A stretch of 64,000 bases of DNA from Psoroptes ovis (lineage: Eukaryota; Arthropoda; Arachnida; Sarcoptiformes; Psoroptidae). Positions 37,830 to 51,800 of the stretch are shown piece after piece (the first letter of the stretch is position 1; each line of letters starts with the position of its first letter). Position numbers and translations under genes: made by a program. The stretch is taken from positions 124,001 to 188,000 of the forward strand of contig PQWQ01000011.1 in the NCBI GenBank assembly GCA_002943765.1. Direction: 5' to 3'. Below the pieces are notes generated by a model. It made no database searches and was not told the DNA's origin. It saw only the letters and a list, made by a program, of their open reading frames with translations.

Positions 37830-38390
37830 ATTGCTGAAAAAAGTGAAAGTATTGCTGACGCGCTGCGCGCGTTCCTACTGCAACATCTCACCATCATTGT
37901 ACTTGATGATGAATTTTGTTGTGAGTTTCCATATAATTTGTCAAATGGACTGAATTTGTTAAATCAACATTATTATTGAATTAATTCGTAATTTGAATTT
38001 TGAGGATTATTACTTTTTTGATGACTTTTACTGCTGGTATTAGATATTGTTGAAACTATTATTGTTACTAATGCTATTATTATTGCTATTGATACTATTT
38101 GATCCGTTATTACTTGATGAGTTGTTATTATTCGATGGTATTGATTGAATCAAACCGCTAAGATCCTCTTTTAAGAACTAAAAAACCGCTTTTATATATC
38201 GATCTCTGATTGTAGGGTAATAGATTTTTTTTTAATAAATTCAATCTCAGTCAACTTATATCTTGGAACAAATCCAAGGTTGTTGTATAGTGAACTTTTC
38301 TTTCTCAGCCACCAATATACTCGTTCGAGTTAATCCAGATAATTCTTATGAACTATAGACGGACGAGACCTACAAAACTTTTTTAGTTCG
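37830..38390 (-). other. GC-richer block with TATA box, probable retroelement leader remnant
   Basis: This block differs from the surrounding AT-rich intron (for example GACGCGCTGCGCGCG near 37857). On the - strand it has TATATAAAAG at about 38198-38207 and downstream a run of Asn-type codons ending in ACCAGCAGTAAAAGTCATC, which recalls the leader of the gag-only element. No LTR pair or zinc knuckle was found. A decayed LTR or leader fragment is the best guess. Confidence 0.3.
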
Positions 38391-38911
38391 ATATTTTTAT
38401 GATGACAAAATTGTTGAAATTGAATGGAAATTTTTCGATGATATTTTTAAAATGAAAAATAAATTGAAAATGATATCATTTGAACATTGCGTTGAACAAA
38501 CATTTGACAATTGACAATTTGTCAACTATTTTTCCAAAATGTCCAATGTTTATGTGTCAAATTACATCATTTTATATAATTTCAACAATAACAATTTTTA
38601 TTTCGAATCGATTCTATTAATAATGATAATTGAAAAAATGAAATGGAATGGAAATAAAATGATTTTCACTATCAATATGTATTGAATTTATTTCAATTTC
38701 AAACAACCAGTTCATTGATCTGGTCAATAATATTGACAAAAAAAAATGAAAAAGAGAATTCCTAATCAAATAACCTCACAAACAATAACAAAAACGATTT
38801 GAATGGTTCGAACATCTGAAATCTTGAATATTGATATTATTTGAAAATATGGAAAATTTTTCTTCAAAATTTTAATCCAAAAATGATGATTCTATCACGT
38901 TCATTATATTG

Positions 38912-39045
38912 CAATGTTTCTCAACCATTTTTTTTCAAAAAAATTTTGTCCTTTGAATGAAGTAGTACCTTTCTGTAGTAATGATTGCAAATATGAGATT
39001 TTTGAGGCAGTCGTAACTCTACGAAACAATGGTTGAGATGCACTT
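38912..39045. mobile_element. hAT-like mini-element (degenerate)
   Basis: The left end CAATGTTTCTCAACCATT and right end AATGGTTGAGATGCACTT are inverted repeats that match the common hAT terminus CAGTGxTTCTCAAxC with a few changes. At 134 bp it has no coding capacity. The eight flanking bases do not match, so the target duplication has decayed or the ends are off by a few bases. Confidence 0.55.
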
Positions 39046-42000
39046 AAAATTAAATTTTCATAGAAATTCAATTATCATTGTTGTAAGATATTCGTATCTA
39101 TTTAATAAGATCAAATGATACGTGATCATATATTCGATACTGGTTTTTTTTCGAAAAAAATACATCATGCAAAATAATGGAAAAATAAACAAATAAAGAG
39201 AAAATTTTCCTTCATTTTTCAAAATAATTACAATGACTTTTTTGAGAATTTTGTTTTGTATTATTGGAAATAAATTGAAAACAAATATTCAAATTACACT
39301 CAATTTCATCGATTTTCATTGAAATTCAATACGATTTAGTATTTTTGTTTATTTGGTTTTCCTTCCCCAATATTCAAATTCAATTATCTGGAATTTTCGT
39401 ATGCTTTCGAATCAAATTTTCGTTACAATTCGTTTCGAATAATTTGAATAAGTTTCATTCTTTCTTACATCCAAAATTTTCTAGGGAAAAGCTTGTCTTT
39501 GAATCAATGCATTCACATGACCTGAAGATGAATATTTTTGCAAATAGTCGAATACAATCATTACACTGACCATAATCGACAATGAATAAAAGATAGATGC
39601 AATTTTAATTTGATTAATTTATTTTCTTTTCTTATTTTCACATTGAATCGAATTGTCATTTTTCAATGTAATATCATGATTATTTAAGATAACAAATGTA
39701 AAAAATTTTTGTCATATTGACATATTTGAATGCAATGTATATTGTGTTATATTTTTTCTTAGATAATTTATCTGAGTACAGATTTTCATACATTTTATAA
39801 GTTCACCATTTTATTTTATTAGATAAAATTCTGGGTTTTTTTTGAGTTTCCACAAGCAAAAAACGAAAGACAAAACAAAAAATTGTTTGTTCAAATCAAA
39901 ATGTTAATGAAAACAATAATAATCATAATAATGCTATCCTATGTCGATGCATCGACTTGTGTTATAAACAAAAAAAAAAATATAAATATGTGATAATAAT
40001 ATTAATAATGAGGATGATGATGATTGTATTTGATCAAATAATTGTATAAATGTTTGTTTGTACATAATAGAAATTCTGTTTTCTCCATGTTTTATCATTA
40101 CAATTACAAGAATAATAATAATGATAATAACGACATGGAAAATCACTTATTATTATTATTGTTATCGAATGAAACGATGAATATGTTTATGTACCTCCAG
40201 TATTACCATAACCTTTCATTGAACAATGAAACACAGAAAATTTTTGAACAAGTAAACAATGATTTAAGTAATAATAATTTCTTCGACACTCAAAGTGTTT
40301 TCATTATTTATTTTCGATACTGATAATTTCGAAGAAAAAAAGAATTATTAAAATTTCAAGCAAAAACTTTTCTATTTATTTATTTTGTTTAATAACTCAA
40401 AATGTGTTGAATAATTATTCTTGGCGAAACGGAAATAATTTTCAAAATTCATTCATACATACATTCAATGTCAATTCAATTCGATTGAATAATTTTGAAT
40501 TTTCTGCCTCCTACGATTCATATGCCTTTTTTTTCATTTCTTGTTTTTGGTCATTAGTATCATAATGGCGTACAAAACAAATTTATAATTCATTCAAGAT
40601 ATGAAACACACAGTTAACATGCGTTTGTGTGCGTTTCTGTGCTACGATTAGATTTTTCCATTTATCATAATAATAATTCTCCTTTTTCTCTTGTATTCTG
40701 GAATTATCAATTTCATTCTTGGTCATGTATTTCCTTGGAAAACTTTTCCAAGAAAAATGATCCTAGACTAAAATTTAGAAGAAAAAAAGAATTTGATAAT
40801 TTTGATGATATCAATTAAGAATTTCTGAAACGAAACAACAATAAAATAAAAAGATTTTCATTTATCTTTGAAGAAAAAACGAAAAATTCTTTCAAAAATT
40901 TTTTAAATCGGTTTAAAAAAATGGTTTAAAAATTTTTCTGCTGACTGCTTCTCCCGGAGAAACCATAATCATTGGTCTTTCGCTTGTTTAAATGATTTAA
41001 AATATTAAAATAGTAATGAATCGAACATGAACATTGGTCAAAATCAAAAGTAAATCAATGAACCATTAAAAATAAAGGAAATTTTTTTTCTTTTTAAATT
41101 TTAAAATTCGATTCTCATTCGATTATTATGTGAAAATACACATTTTTATTATCATTATTATTATTATTACTATTATTTTCCATCATTATCCTATGAATCG
41201 ATCCAATACGAGTCGATCAATATAGAAAAATTATTAATCCATAAATAAATACATGAATGGATTTTCAATGAAATAAAATAAAATTATTATTATTACTTAT
41301 CTGTCGTTCTTGTGTTTCCTTGTTATTGTATGCATGCTTATCGCTGTTTCTGCATGCTGCTGCTATTGTTAGCAATTGTGTGTACAATCGTGCACAATTT
41401 ACAATGAAACGATGAAAGTTACAGTTTTGAAATTAAATTTTCAAATGTTTTTGAAACAAATTTTTCTGTATTTTTTTCTGGTTTTTAAAAAATAAAACAA
41501 AATAATCGATTCGGTTCTGCCGTATTGTTTTAAGTTCATCATTATTTTGATTATTATTTTCATTTTTCAACATTTTTTTTTTGAAAAATAAATTTTTTTT
41601 TGTTCCTCTATTTTTGATTGAAAAATTGTTCATTCAACCTTAAAAACACAAATAATAATAATAATAATAATAATCAAAATAATGATTTTTATTTATTCGT
41701 TCATTTATTTTACTTAAAAAATATAAATAATAAATAAATAAATAAACTAAAATGTTTCCCGTTATTTTTTTTTCTCAAATGATAAATAATTCAAAAAGAT
41801 AGAGTTTGTGACAGGGACAAATGAAAGAGATAGAAAGAGATGAATTGGATAAATAAATGACTTTGGGCCATATCTATTTTTTTCCATCAATTATAAATGT
41901 ATGAACGCGCAAATCTTTCAACCTTTAAACCAAGTCTTCTACGAACAAACAATTCACTTTTGGTTGAAACTTTTTGATGAAAAAGTAGCAAAATTTTCAA

Positions 42001-44400
42001 CCTTTATTATGATAATTTTGTCTATTATTTCAATTATTTGATTATTCTTTTTACCTGTGAGACATTGTTTTACTTTTTTTTTGAATAATTCATTTGTCAT
42101 GAATAATAATAATTTCACATGACATTTGAAACTTGAATGAAAACTCATTGAATTATTTCAGAATAATTATGTCAAGAATTTTATTTTCTCAGATGACTAT
42201 TTCTTCAGTCAAATTATAGCAAAAATATTCGTTTAAATAGTTCAGAATTCAAGAATTATAAAATAAAAATAGATAAGCGAAAATACATTGATTATATTTT
42301 AAGGAAATTGATCAAATTCATCGTATATTTATTGATTTTTCTTTTGGTTTTTTTTGACTTTATTCTTTTGATTCATTTGTTTTTTCATCTTTAAATGGAA
42401 ATAAATAAATAAACAAATTCGAATCAAATTTATTTGCATTCATACAAATAGTAATGCATTACTTTTTTCATGCTTAATTTATTAATATCAAACAATATTA
42501 TTCGCTATATTTTTATGCTTTGTTTTTGACAGAATTTTTGTTCACTCTTTTTCTTTCCATTCGTAGCTTTCAATAAGAATCAATATTTATTACAATTTAA
42601 AATATGAATATGTGATTGCTGCGTATATATCGATATGCTGGGAATAATATAACATCGATACTATATTTATAAATGTGCAATGAATAAATGTTTTTAGATT
42701 CACAATTCTTGTTGAAAAATTCGTTCAGTAATGATGCATGAAAATATTTCCCAAACACAAACGCACACACACAAATTACATTGAAAATAAATATAAATAA
42801 TTTGAAAATGGTTTGAAAATTCTTTCTCCACTTTCAAAGTTCCACTTATTATGAATATTTTCATCGGAGTTGTACTCAAATTCTTGAGAATTTCAATTCA
42901 TTTAAATTTTTGAGTGAAGAAAAACGAATTTTTTTTTTTTTTGAGAAATTTCATGAATTTTATTTAAAAATGCATCACCATTTTGATTTGTATTTTTTAT
43001 TGTTAATTCAAATTCATATAACAATAAAATGCATACATTTTCGAATATGTTTTCTATTTTAATTTATTTGTATGATGCATGTTTTCCCATATAATTCTCA
43101 TTAGAGTATTATTATTACTATTATTGTTATTATAATCATTATTATAACTGATTTTCTCTTACTATAATAATATTATTATTATTCATCTTAAAACAACAAA
43201 CAATGAAATAATGTTTCTCGGAAATGAAAATGTTTTAGAATTGCATTTTAAATGCATATAAATATATCTACAATTTACCAGATTATATGTTTCTTTAAAT
43301 TTCTTTTTTTTTTCAAAATATTCAAATGAATTTAAATGAACAAGAAAAAAAAGGAAAATTCTGTTCGAAAGGGTAGATTCGAGCCCTATTCTAGGTTTTC
43401 AAGCAGAAACAATGAAATTCAAATATGTATTTTGGCCAAATTTTTTTGACGCCATTTGGATTCTGGGTCCATAAAAGTTATTGTAATAAGTTTTCGAATA
43501 GTACAATCAAAGAACATTAATTGTATTTAATTTCTAAAATAATTTCAGAAACATTTCGAAAGAGAAAAATGAATTTTTTCTAAGGAAATATTCTTGACAA
43601 TGGAAAAATTTATCGAATGAAAAATTGAGTTTTATGCATCTTTGTGTTGTGCATTTAATGACTATGTTTCAAGTATAATTCATTATTTTCCTTTCACTTT
43701 TTTCTTCTATGAAAATTATCTGTTTTAATTTTCCCTTTATTTTAAAATTTCAAACTTTAATTAAATATGAATTTTCATGTACGGAGTTGGTTAAACTTTT
43801 TGCTTTATATTTCGGCAAAAACTTTGAATTCTGGCTTTTTGTTTGTTTATTTATTTAAAATTTAATTTTTCATTTGATAATGAACCAAATAACAAACACA
43901 ACAACAACAAAAACAAACAATTATCAAATACAGAATTCAAATTTAAATCGCTATAAAAATGGATAATTATGATAATGATAATTATGTGTAGATTTTCGTT
44001 TTTTTGGCTGCTGTCTTTATTGTTGCTGTTTTGAATAATAAGAAAAATTTTAATGTTAATGAATAATTTTATAATGAAAATAACAACAGGATTTTTTTTG
44101 AAAAAAAAATGAAAATTCATTAATTTAATTCATAATTAAGTATTTATCATTGTGCATGAATTTTAAATAATTCTCTATTCCAAATACATTAAAGTTCATT
44201 CATTGTTGCAATTTTAAAATTCTATTTTTTTTGAATGATATATTGTGTGTTGATTATTACGTGATTATTTCACTGATTCTTTGTCTTTGTTTCTTCATTT
44301 ATTCATTTTAGTCATAGTTTTTAAATTCGATTGATATTAATAAAATGAAACAAAATGACTAAATTAAATGAAATAAATAAAGTTTCTTTTTCCATAGTCC

Positions 44401-44482
44401 TTAATGAATAAATATGAATTCAAATTACTGAAAGAAATTAATGAATAAATATGAATTCAAATTACTGAAAGAAATTAATGAA
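44401..44482. repeat. 37-bp tandem duplication
   Basis: A 37-bp unit starting TTAATGAATAAATATGAATT is repeated immediately without change, followed by eight bases of a third copy. It lies in intron 4; no function is suggested. Confidence 0.95.
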
Positions 44483-46836
44483 TTTTCATATCTAATTTGA
44501 TTTGTTTCATTTCATTTATCATTACAATTATCATTATTATTATCATAATCATTTTATGAATATGATTTGCTACAATTTTAATTATCAATGACATTTTCAT
44601 GCCTCTGTTGCTAATAGAAATTCATCTAATCATTTGAAATCTTAATGAGGAATAATTGATACATTTTTTTCAATGACATAAATATACGCACAATGACAAA
44701 ACATGAATCGAATACTTAAACACGTTTTGGTTGCAAATTCAATTCATTGAATCTTCAATCAGACAAAAATATAATGAAGAACTTATTATTGTTCATTACT
44801 ATGTACAAATCATTTGATTTGAATTTGATGATTTAATCATATTTTCAGCTGATTATAATAATAATGATGTTAATATTATTCAAAATAGTTCAAACTTATC
44901 AATTATTATGAGGATGGAAAAATTAAAATGAAACACTAATTTTTATAAAGTTTATTTCGTAACATAATTTATTATTATCATCGATTAATAGAAAGAGTTA
45001 ATAACTGAACTTTTATCAGAGTAATTTTTTTTGCATTTTCTTGCAAATCAAATTATCGTATGTTGGTTTTGCGTTTCATAGCTAATTTGATTTCATTTTT
45101 TTTTCTAGAAAATGAAAACTTTTTGAAAATTTTTTCAAAATTTCCATGATTCAATGATTCAAATTTCAATCAAATATGCTTCAAAATCAGTTTTTGAAAT
45201 TTCTTAAAATTCAAATTCTCCCTAATTCCAATAATTTAAGAAAGATTCCTCGACATCATCAGATAATGATGTTGCCTAGGTGAATATGCACACAAATTAT
45301 TGCAACGAATTTCATCAAGAAATTCGAGATATTTCGCCCAAGAAAAGTTTACAAAATTTTTTCTTCTGAGCAGACAATTTGCAAATGGTAAATGAGAATG
45401 TTGACTCCAGAAAAAACCATAATTCATATTAATGAAAAAAAAGGAATATTATCATAAACAAAATCAATAAATCGATTTAATAGGGTGAAAAGAAATGAAA
45501 ATTGTCAACGGAAAATAATAAACATTAAATTGATCAAATTTTTAATTTGGTTCAATAATACAATGTTATCATTGAAAAAATTGAAAAAATTTCTTTTTTT
45601 TTAAAAAACCTCAAAAAAAATTCCATGTCAAATTATGTTAATGATTTCATTGTCATCGCAAGCGTTGTTGGTGTTGCTGCTGCTTTACTGCTATGCAATG
45701 ATACTCTTTCATGAATTTTATAATTTGAATAAATAACTTTCGTTTCATATCGCGCTAACAATTCTCTCATCATTAATATCATCATCACAATGACAGTGTC
45801 ATTGTCTTATTAATTTATTTCTGTATGAATATTTGATCGATATATTGTCAAATATATTGATTAGAAAATGATAATAATCATGAATAATGATAAATCACTG
45901 TTCATAATAAAATGAATATGAAAAATATAATAAATAATTGACTGAAAATAAAAAAAAGAACAAAATTTTCAATTTCAATAATCATAATTAATAATTTTTT
46001 TTCCATTTTTTTTATCACATATATTTCTGTATGATAAATATTGTTTCTATATTTTTCGTCTACAAAAAAAAATATTGAATTCAATATCAAATGATATTCA
46101 AAGAAAGAAAAAATGTCAAAATGAAAAATGGGGGAAGCGAAAATTTCATTATTATTACCCTCTCGAATAGCAATAAGTGAATCGATATTTATTTTATTTC
46201 ATTCATCCATTCATTATTATTATTATTTATCCAATAAAATAAATCTGTTTCACATGTGTAAATATAATATTTATTATTATTTTCATTCGTATGTAAGAAA
46301 TGTATGTATGTGAAATAATTTATAAGAAAAAAAAAAGAAATACAAAGATTAAATTTCTATCATTGTAAATAATGATCAAAGTACAAGTACAAATACATTT
46401 ACAAATGGATGAATGAATGAATGAATGATTGTATGAAAGTGATTTCTATTCTATTCTCCAATACCAACGTGTATGTGTGTTCATTTTATGGTCGATTGGT
46501 GTTGATATTTATTCATATATAAATGTAGCCAGAAAGCAAAAAATTTCAAACAAAATAGAATTGAAACTCAATCATGGATCGATGGATTATTCTCTGGTCC
46601 TTTTATTTCATTCATATACATTCATATAATTCATGTTATACATTCTGCATTTTTTTTTCGATTCTTGATTCTTGATTCAAAGATAAATTCAATAAAAATA
46701 TTGAACGATTGGTGAATGTGGTGATCAAGGACAAAGCACATTGTATTATGAATGAAATAATTTATCTGTATTTATTTATAATTCTATCATTTTTCATTTT
46801 ATTCTGTTTCGTTTTTCTTTGCAATTTTTTTTATAG

Positions 46837-48297
46837 GCAAAAGTAATAATAATAACATTTGTACTCCAATACTAATGACAATGATTAACAGTAATGACGG
46901 TGAAAATGAAAATAATAATAATAATAATAATAATAATGAAATACATGAAATACAAAGAAATTTATCGATTAATTCATTAGATCAAATTACAATGACAAAA
47001 TCAAATCAAATAGAATCGAAAATAATCGATGAAAAAAATATGATAAAATCTTTTTTAACGCCAACCGCAACATTGAACACAACAACAATGTCGATAGCAT
47101 CAATTGTAAATAATAATAATGCAACAGCAGTTATTGATAAAAATCAATACAATGAAAATAATCAAACATTGAACAATTCAATGTTAAAACAATATGATTA
47201 TAATCATAATAATAATAATACGAATGAATTGGTAGATCCGAAAAAATTATTTGATAAAAAATTGCATCAAAATAATGTAAATAATCATAATAATATAAAT
47301 GATAATAGAAATAAATTATGCGTGAAAAATTTTCAAGAAAATAACAACAATGTTCAAATTGTTGAAAATGATATTATCGAAATAATAAAAGATGATGAAA
47401 CGATAAATGGTGATAATGATGTCATGAGAATGAAATATAAAAGTAGTAATAATAATAAAATAATATCAAATAATAAAAATGAATTATTATCATCATCATC
47501 ATTACAACAATCACCCAAATCTCCATTACTATTCATACCGAAATTTGTTGATAATTTATCATCAGTTGATTTTGATATGACATCATATGGTTCATCTACA
47601 AATCAAATACAATACAACAATGATGGCAACGCTGATAAAAAAATTATTAAAAAATCAAAATTTTCCATATTGAAATATCCGAATAAACAAAAAATTAATG
47701 GTAGTAATAATACTTCGAATGAATATTTGAATAAGATTAAAATATCCTTCAAAACATCAACGAAAAATCGTTTGAATCGTAAACGGACGACAAACAATTC
47801 ATTTTATGATTCATTTCGATTGAAATCATTTTTATCTGTTAAAAATTCTGATAAGAGCAATATTGATTCAAAGGAAACGACATGTAATGATGACATTGAT
47901 TTCGATGATGAATGCGATGATGGTGCTGCTGACATGGATGCTGTCAATGTGGATGATGATGCATACAGTACTATAATGAATGATGATGATTTTGATTATT
48001 GCAAATGTAATAAATTAAAAAATAAATCTAAAAATCAGCAGCAAACTAATAGACGTAATGAACGTTCACGGCAACGATCAACAACTCAAATGATAACAGC
48101 TGCACAAAAGCATCGTAATGAGCTCAAACGTGAAGAAAGTTCACGATTACGGCAAGAGAAAAAAGCAGCTCGTCAATTAGGCGTCATACTTGGTGCATTT
48201 ATTCTTTGTTGGATGCCATATATTATTACATATGTTGTCACCGCTTATTGTACATATTGTATTAGTTTAACTGTACATCAAGTTACAATTTGGCTTG
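46837..48297 (+). CDS. histamine H1-type GPCR, exon 5 (end of loop 3, TM6, start of TM7)
   Basis: 1,461 nt with phase 1 in (G|GC AAA) and phase 1 out (CTT G|GTAAAT). It opens with more Asn-rich loop 3, then an acidic stretch, then a basic segment ending SSRLRQEKKAARQLG, the usual membrane-proximal G-protein contact. TM6 has FILCWMPY, with the CWxP switch and Tyr6.51. Loop 3 continues with two cysteines (AYCTYC), and TM7 begins HQVTIWL. RKAAxQLG, FILCWxPY and TIWLGY all follow the H1 pattern. One difference is Ile rather than Phe at 6.52. An asparagine run opens near residue 10 of the exon. Confidence 0.93.
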
Positions 48298-48427
48298 GTA
48301 AATATATAAAAAGTTTTTTTTTATGAATAATTTCCATATGAAAATTATCTTATTACTGTCATAATGATAATAATAATGATGATAAATAATATAGTTTTTT
48401 TTCGCATTTCTCTTTTACCATTCGCAG
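48298..48427 (+). other. intron 5 of the H1-type receptor gene
   Basis: The 130-bp intron runs GTAAAT...TTCGCAG, phase 1, and splits the Gly of IWLGY in TM7. Confidence 0.9.
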
Positions 48428-48852
48428 GATATTTGAATAGTTTTTTGAATCCATTTCTATATGCATTGTGTAATGAAAATTTTAAACATGCATTCAAAAA
48501 AATGCTTGGACGTTTACAACAACCACAACATTTTAGCTATAATTTCGATCAAACATTAGCCGGTGTTGGTCAGGGTATTCAAGGACCAGGAATCGGTAAT
48601 AATTTATTGAATCATCATCATCACCATCATCAACATCAGCAACATTCTATACGATGTAATACAAATAGCATGAGATCAATTTTACATTCAAATAATGATG
48701 ATAATAATAATAATAATAACAATTCAGAACCAAAACAACCAAAACAAAATCGATTACAACAAACACAATTATTATTATTATCATCATCATCATCATCAGC
48801 AAAAAATAAGCCTAATGACAACGTTATAAATAATAATAATAATAATAACTAA
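48428..48852 (+). CDS. histamine H1-type GPCR, exon 6 (TM7, helix 8, C-tail)
   Basis: Encodes about 140 residues. It completes TM7 with YLNSFLNPFLYALC, which contains the NPxxY motif and Tyr7.43, followed by ENFKHAFKKML, a helix-8 sequence nearly the same as in H1 receptors. A tail of about 105 residues follows with a His run, Ser run and terminal Asn run, and no obvious palmitoylation cysteine immediately after helix 8. The stop is TAA at 48850. Summed over the six exons the frame is 5,202 nt, an exact multiple of three. Confidence 0.93.
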
Positions 48853-51800
48853 AATTTTGATATTCCAAAACCAAAATTAGAGCGAAGCGAAAAAACGATT
48901 CATAGATGATAACGATTCAATTGCAACAAGGAAAATTTTTACACATACATGTCCCAAAATATATGCATTTTCTTACGATGAAATACATTCATTTACCCAG
49001 AAATACCATTCTCGAGAATTCGTAAATGTCTTAAGATATTATTTAATCTGATTACATCTCATATATTATTATTATTATTATTATGTGAATATATTTATAA
49101 AATTATCATAATTATGATATTCGAAAAAGAGAGAAAAAAGAAAAATAAAACAAAACATCGAGAGAAAAAAAAATGGATGAATGAATAAATGAATGAGTGG
49201 AATTAAATTCTACTTCATTAAATGAAAAATACATTCATTAGTGTAAATGTATAAGAATACTTGGAATTATTACATTACTCAATGTGTGTTCGGTTGGACA
49301 AATGTAGAAAAAATAAAAACCAAAACCAAAAGATTGGTAAATTAATTTCATGGAGATATATGAACGCGAAAAAAATGAATGAATGAATAATCTAAGCAAA
49401 AATATCCGTTTCATTTTTGAAATTTTAATTCTAAGAATCATTTTCATTTACCAAAAAAAATATAAAAATTCATGATTCACGGAGAAAAATCACTCAAAGT
49501 ACATTTCACACTTCAAAATCTTCATCACGCAAAAAACGACGATTTCGAAACAAAAATATCTAAATTGTAAAATATGAATTTTGTAACCAAAAAAGAGCAT
49601 TATCCACTTGTCAAAATTTTTAATTTTATTCTTGATTTGATTAGCCCTGAGAAAAAACATTTTCCATGCAAACACCAAATTGAACTGCCAGATTTATTCT
49701 GATTCTTAGCCAAACAAAATTATCCAAATTTTCAAAAAAAATGACAAAGCAAAAATATGAAACATTCAATGGAATAACAATTGTATGCATCAATTTTCAA
49801 TTTATTTATTTCATTTTTTTTTGCCATAAATTTAAGAAAATAAATTGTAAATAAATATTTCCCATATTTCACATAATTTTTGATTATTTTTAAAAGTTCA
49901 AAAATTGACTAATAAATAAATGCAATATCAAAATGAATTTTTTTTTCGAAAACAAAAAGTTTAATTTTCCGAATTGAAATATGTATGTAAATATGCCCAT
50001 AATCCATCTGATACTTCAATCAAAAAAATACAGACACAAAGCAACAAACAAATGAAAAAAAAACCTTCTGGCCAATTTTGTTGAATTGCCATTAATGTGA
50101 AATATATAATTTTTGAAACCAAAATTTAAATTTATCATTATATTATGTATAAAATGTTTTTTTGTATATCTATCTATCTACATGTACTATTACATTGCTA
50201 AATGCTAATAATAATAATAATAATAAATTTCATTTCTACTTTCAAATGATAAATGATTCTATTATTCCGAAGAGAAAAAAAAAATATTTAATTCGTATTT
50301 AAATCTTATTTCTCATTTCGTAGATTTATTTTATAATTTAGTCAAAAGCATTTAGTCGTCCATTTCGAGTGCATTCATTTCGATTAAGTTCATTGTCAAG
50401 TTGTTTCCTTGACATTGTAAGTCATTGTGAATCATTGTAATGTAATTTTGTGAAAAAAAAAACATTAAAAAAATCACAAATTAAGTGATGGCAAAAATAT
50501 GACCGAATTGTCACCAGCAGCAACCGCCAACAACATGTTTCTATGTTCAAACAACATCGGGAAAAAATGGACGAAAAGATGTTGGAGAAATGGTTGAAAT
50601 TTTCAAATTTAAATTTTTGTTGCCGAATAAAAAAAATTCAATTCAATTCAAAAGCAAAGCAGTAAAAGCACTTGTAAAATGAAAAATTGTCCATAAGTCA
50701 TCGTCATTTTCTTAGAAGTTTTTGTCATAAGTTGTCAAAAGTTCATTTTTTTGTCAAAAAAATCAAAATTGATGAAATTTTCAAAACTGCCAGTTGAAAA
50801 GAAAATTTCAAGATGATTTGAATCTGGGTAAAAAAAATAAACAAAAATAAACACATTTTTGAATTCAATTCATTTTGATTCATCATCCAGATTTTTGTAT
50901 AGATAATAAATGAATTAATGTCAATTTTTTTTTCTGGAGTTGATTTTCATTTTTCAATTCATGAAATGAAAATTAGTCTAAGCAAACACAAAAGAAATAA
51001 AAACTGGTCGAACATTGGTCAGCAACAAAACTCAAAGTCCGAAATTTTGACCAAGTTTCAATGTTGAAATATGATTATTTTCAATGGCAAAAATGCAAAA
51101 AGAAACAAAAAAATAAGCATTGACTTTACATTTGATTAATTTATTCTAATCATTATTATTATGCTTTTTGGTTTTTGTGTGTGTGTAAGTACAAAACAAA
51201 AACAGATTAATAATTCATAATTTTAGAATTTCGAAAATGAACGATTCAAAAATTGGAATTTTTTTCCATTTTCTACTTCAAATTGACAAATTTTTGGAAA
51301 TGTTTCACCATAAATGAATGGCAAATCAGCAAGTCAGCCAACAACGAATATGATTGAAATAATGTGATTGCATTGCATTAAAAAAATACTAAAAATATTT
51401 CAAATTTTTCTCAAGAAAAAATACAAAATTCATAAAAACATTGATTTTGTTTGTCAAATATCCAATTTTTTGTCGAGTATTTGTGTTTACTTGTTCAGTG
51501 AATTAATGAATGTTTACCATCATCATCGCCACTCTTCACTATTATTTTTCTGTCTGGAAAATTGAATTTAAATCGAAATTGGTTCATCATCAATTTTTTT
51601 ATGTTTCCCATAAATGATACTTGAATTTTCTTGGGGAAAATGGAAAAATTTTATGAAAAATTTATCATCGAAAAAAACTCATCCAATTAGACACATATTG
51701 TAAGGTAATTCTGCCATTTTTTTTCTAAATTTAAATTCAAACAAATGAAATTACTCGAAAGACAACTTTAGTACCCTATGAATCATTCTTTCTCGATTCA

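Larger units (their letters stand above)
36012..46836 (+). other. intron 4 of the H1-type receptor gene
   Basis: The 10.8 kb intron has its GTAAGT donor at 36012 and TTTATAG acceptor ending at 46836. It contains an anomalous block at about 37830-38390, a hAT-like mini-element at 38912-39045, a 37-bp tandem duplication at 44401-44482 and many AAT and CAT triplet runs. The stretches 36012-37830, 39046-44400 and 44483-46836 show nothing further that I can support; a - strand frame at 45236-45427 is discussed among the rejected items. Confidence 0.8.

Noticed and set aside
43360..43420. tRNA-like T-arm (GATTCGAGCCC)
   Set aside because: No acceptor or anticodon arm can be folded around it and the loop size is wrong.
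45236..45427. - strand frame with NFSWAKYLEF, faintly like the SFAKYLEL segment of PIKfyve-type lipid kinases
   Set aside because: Similarity is limited to about eight residues and does not extend on either side in any frame; a retropseudogene fragment is possible but unproven.
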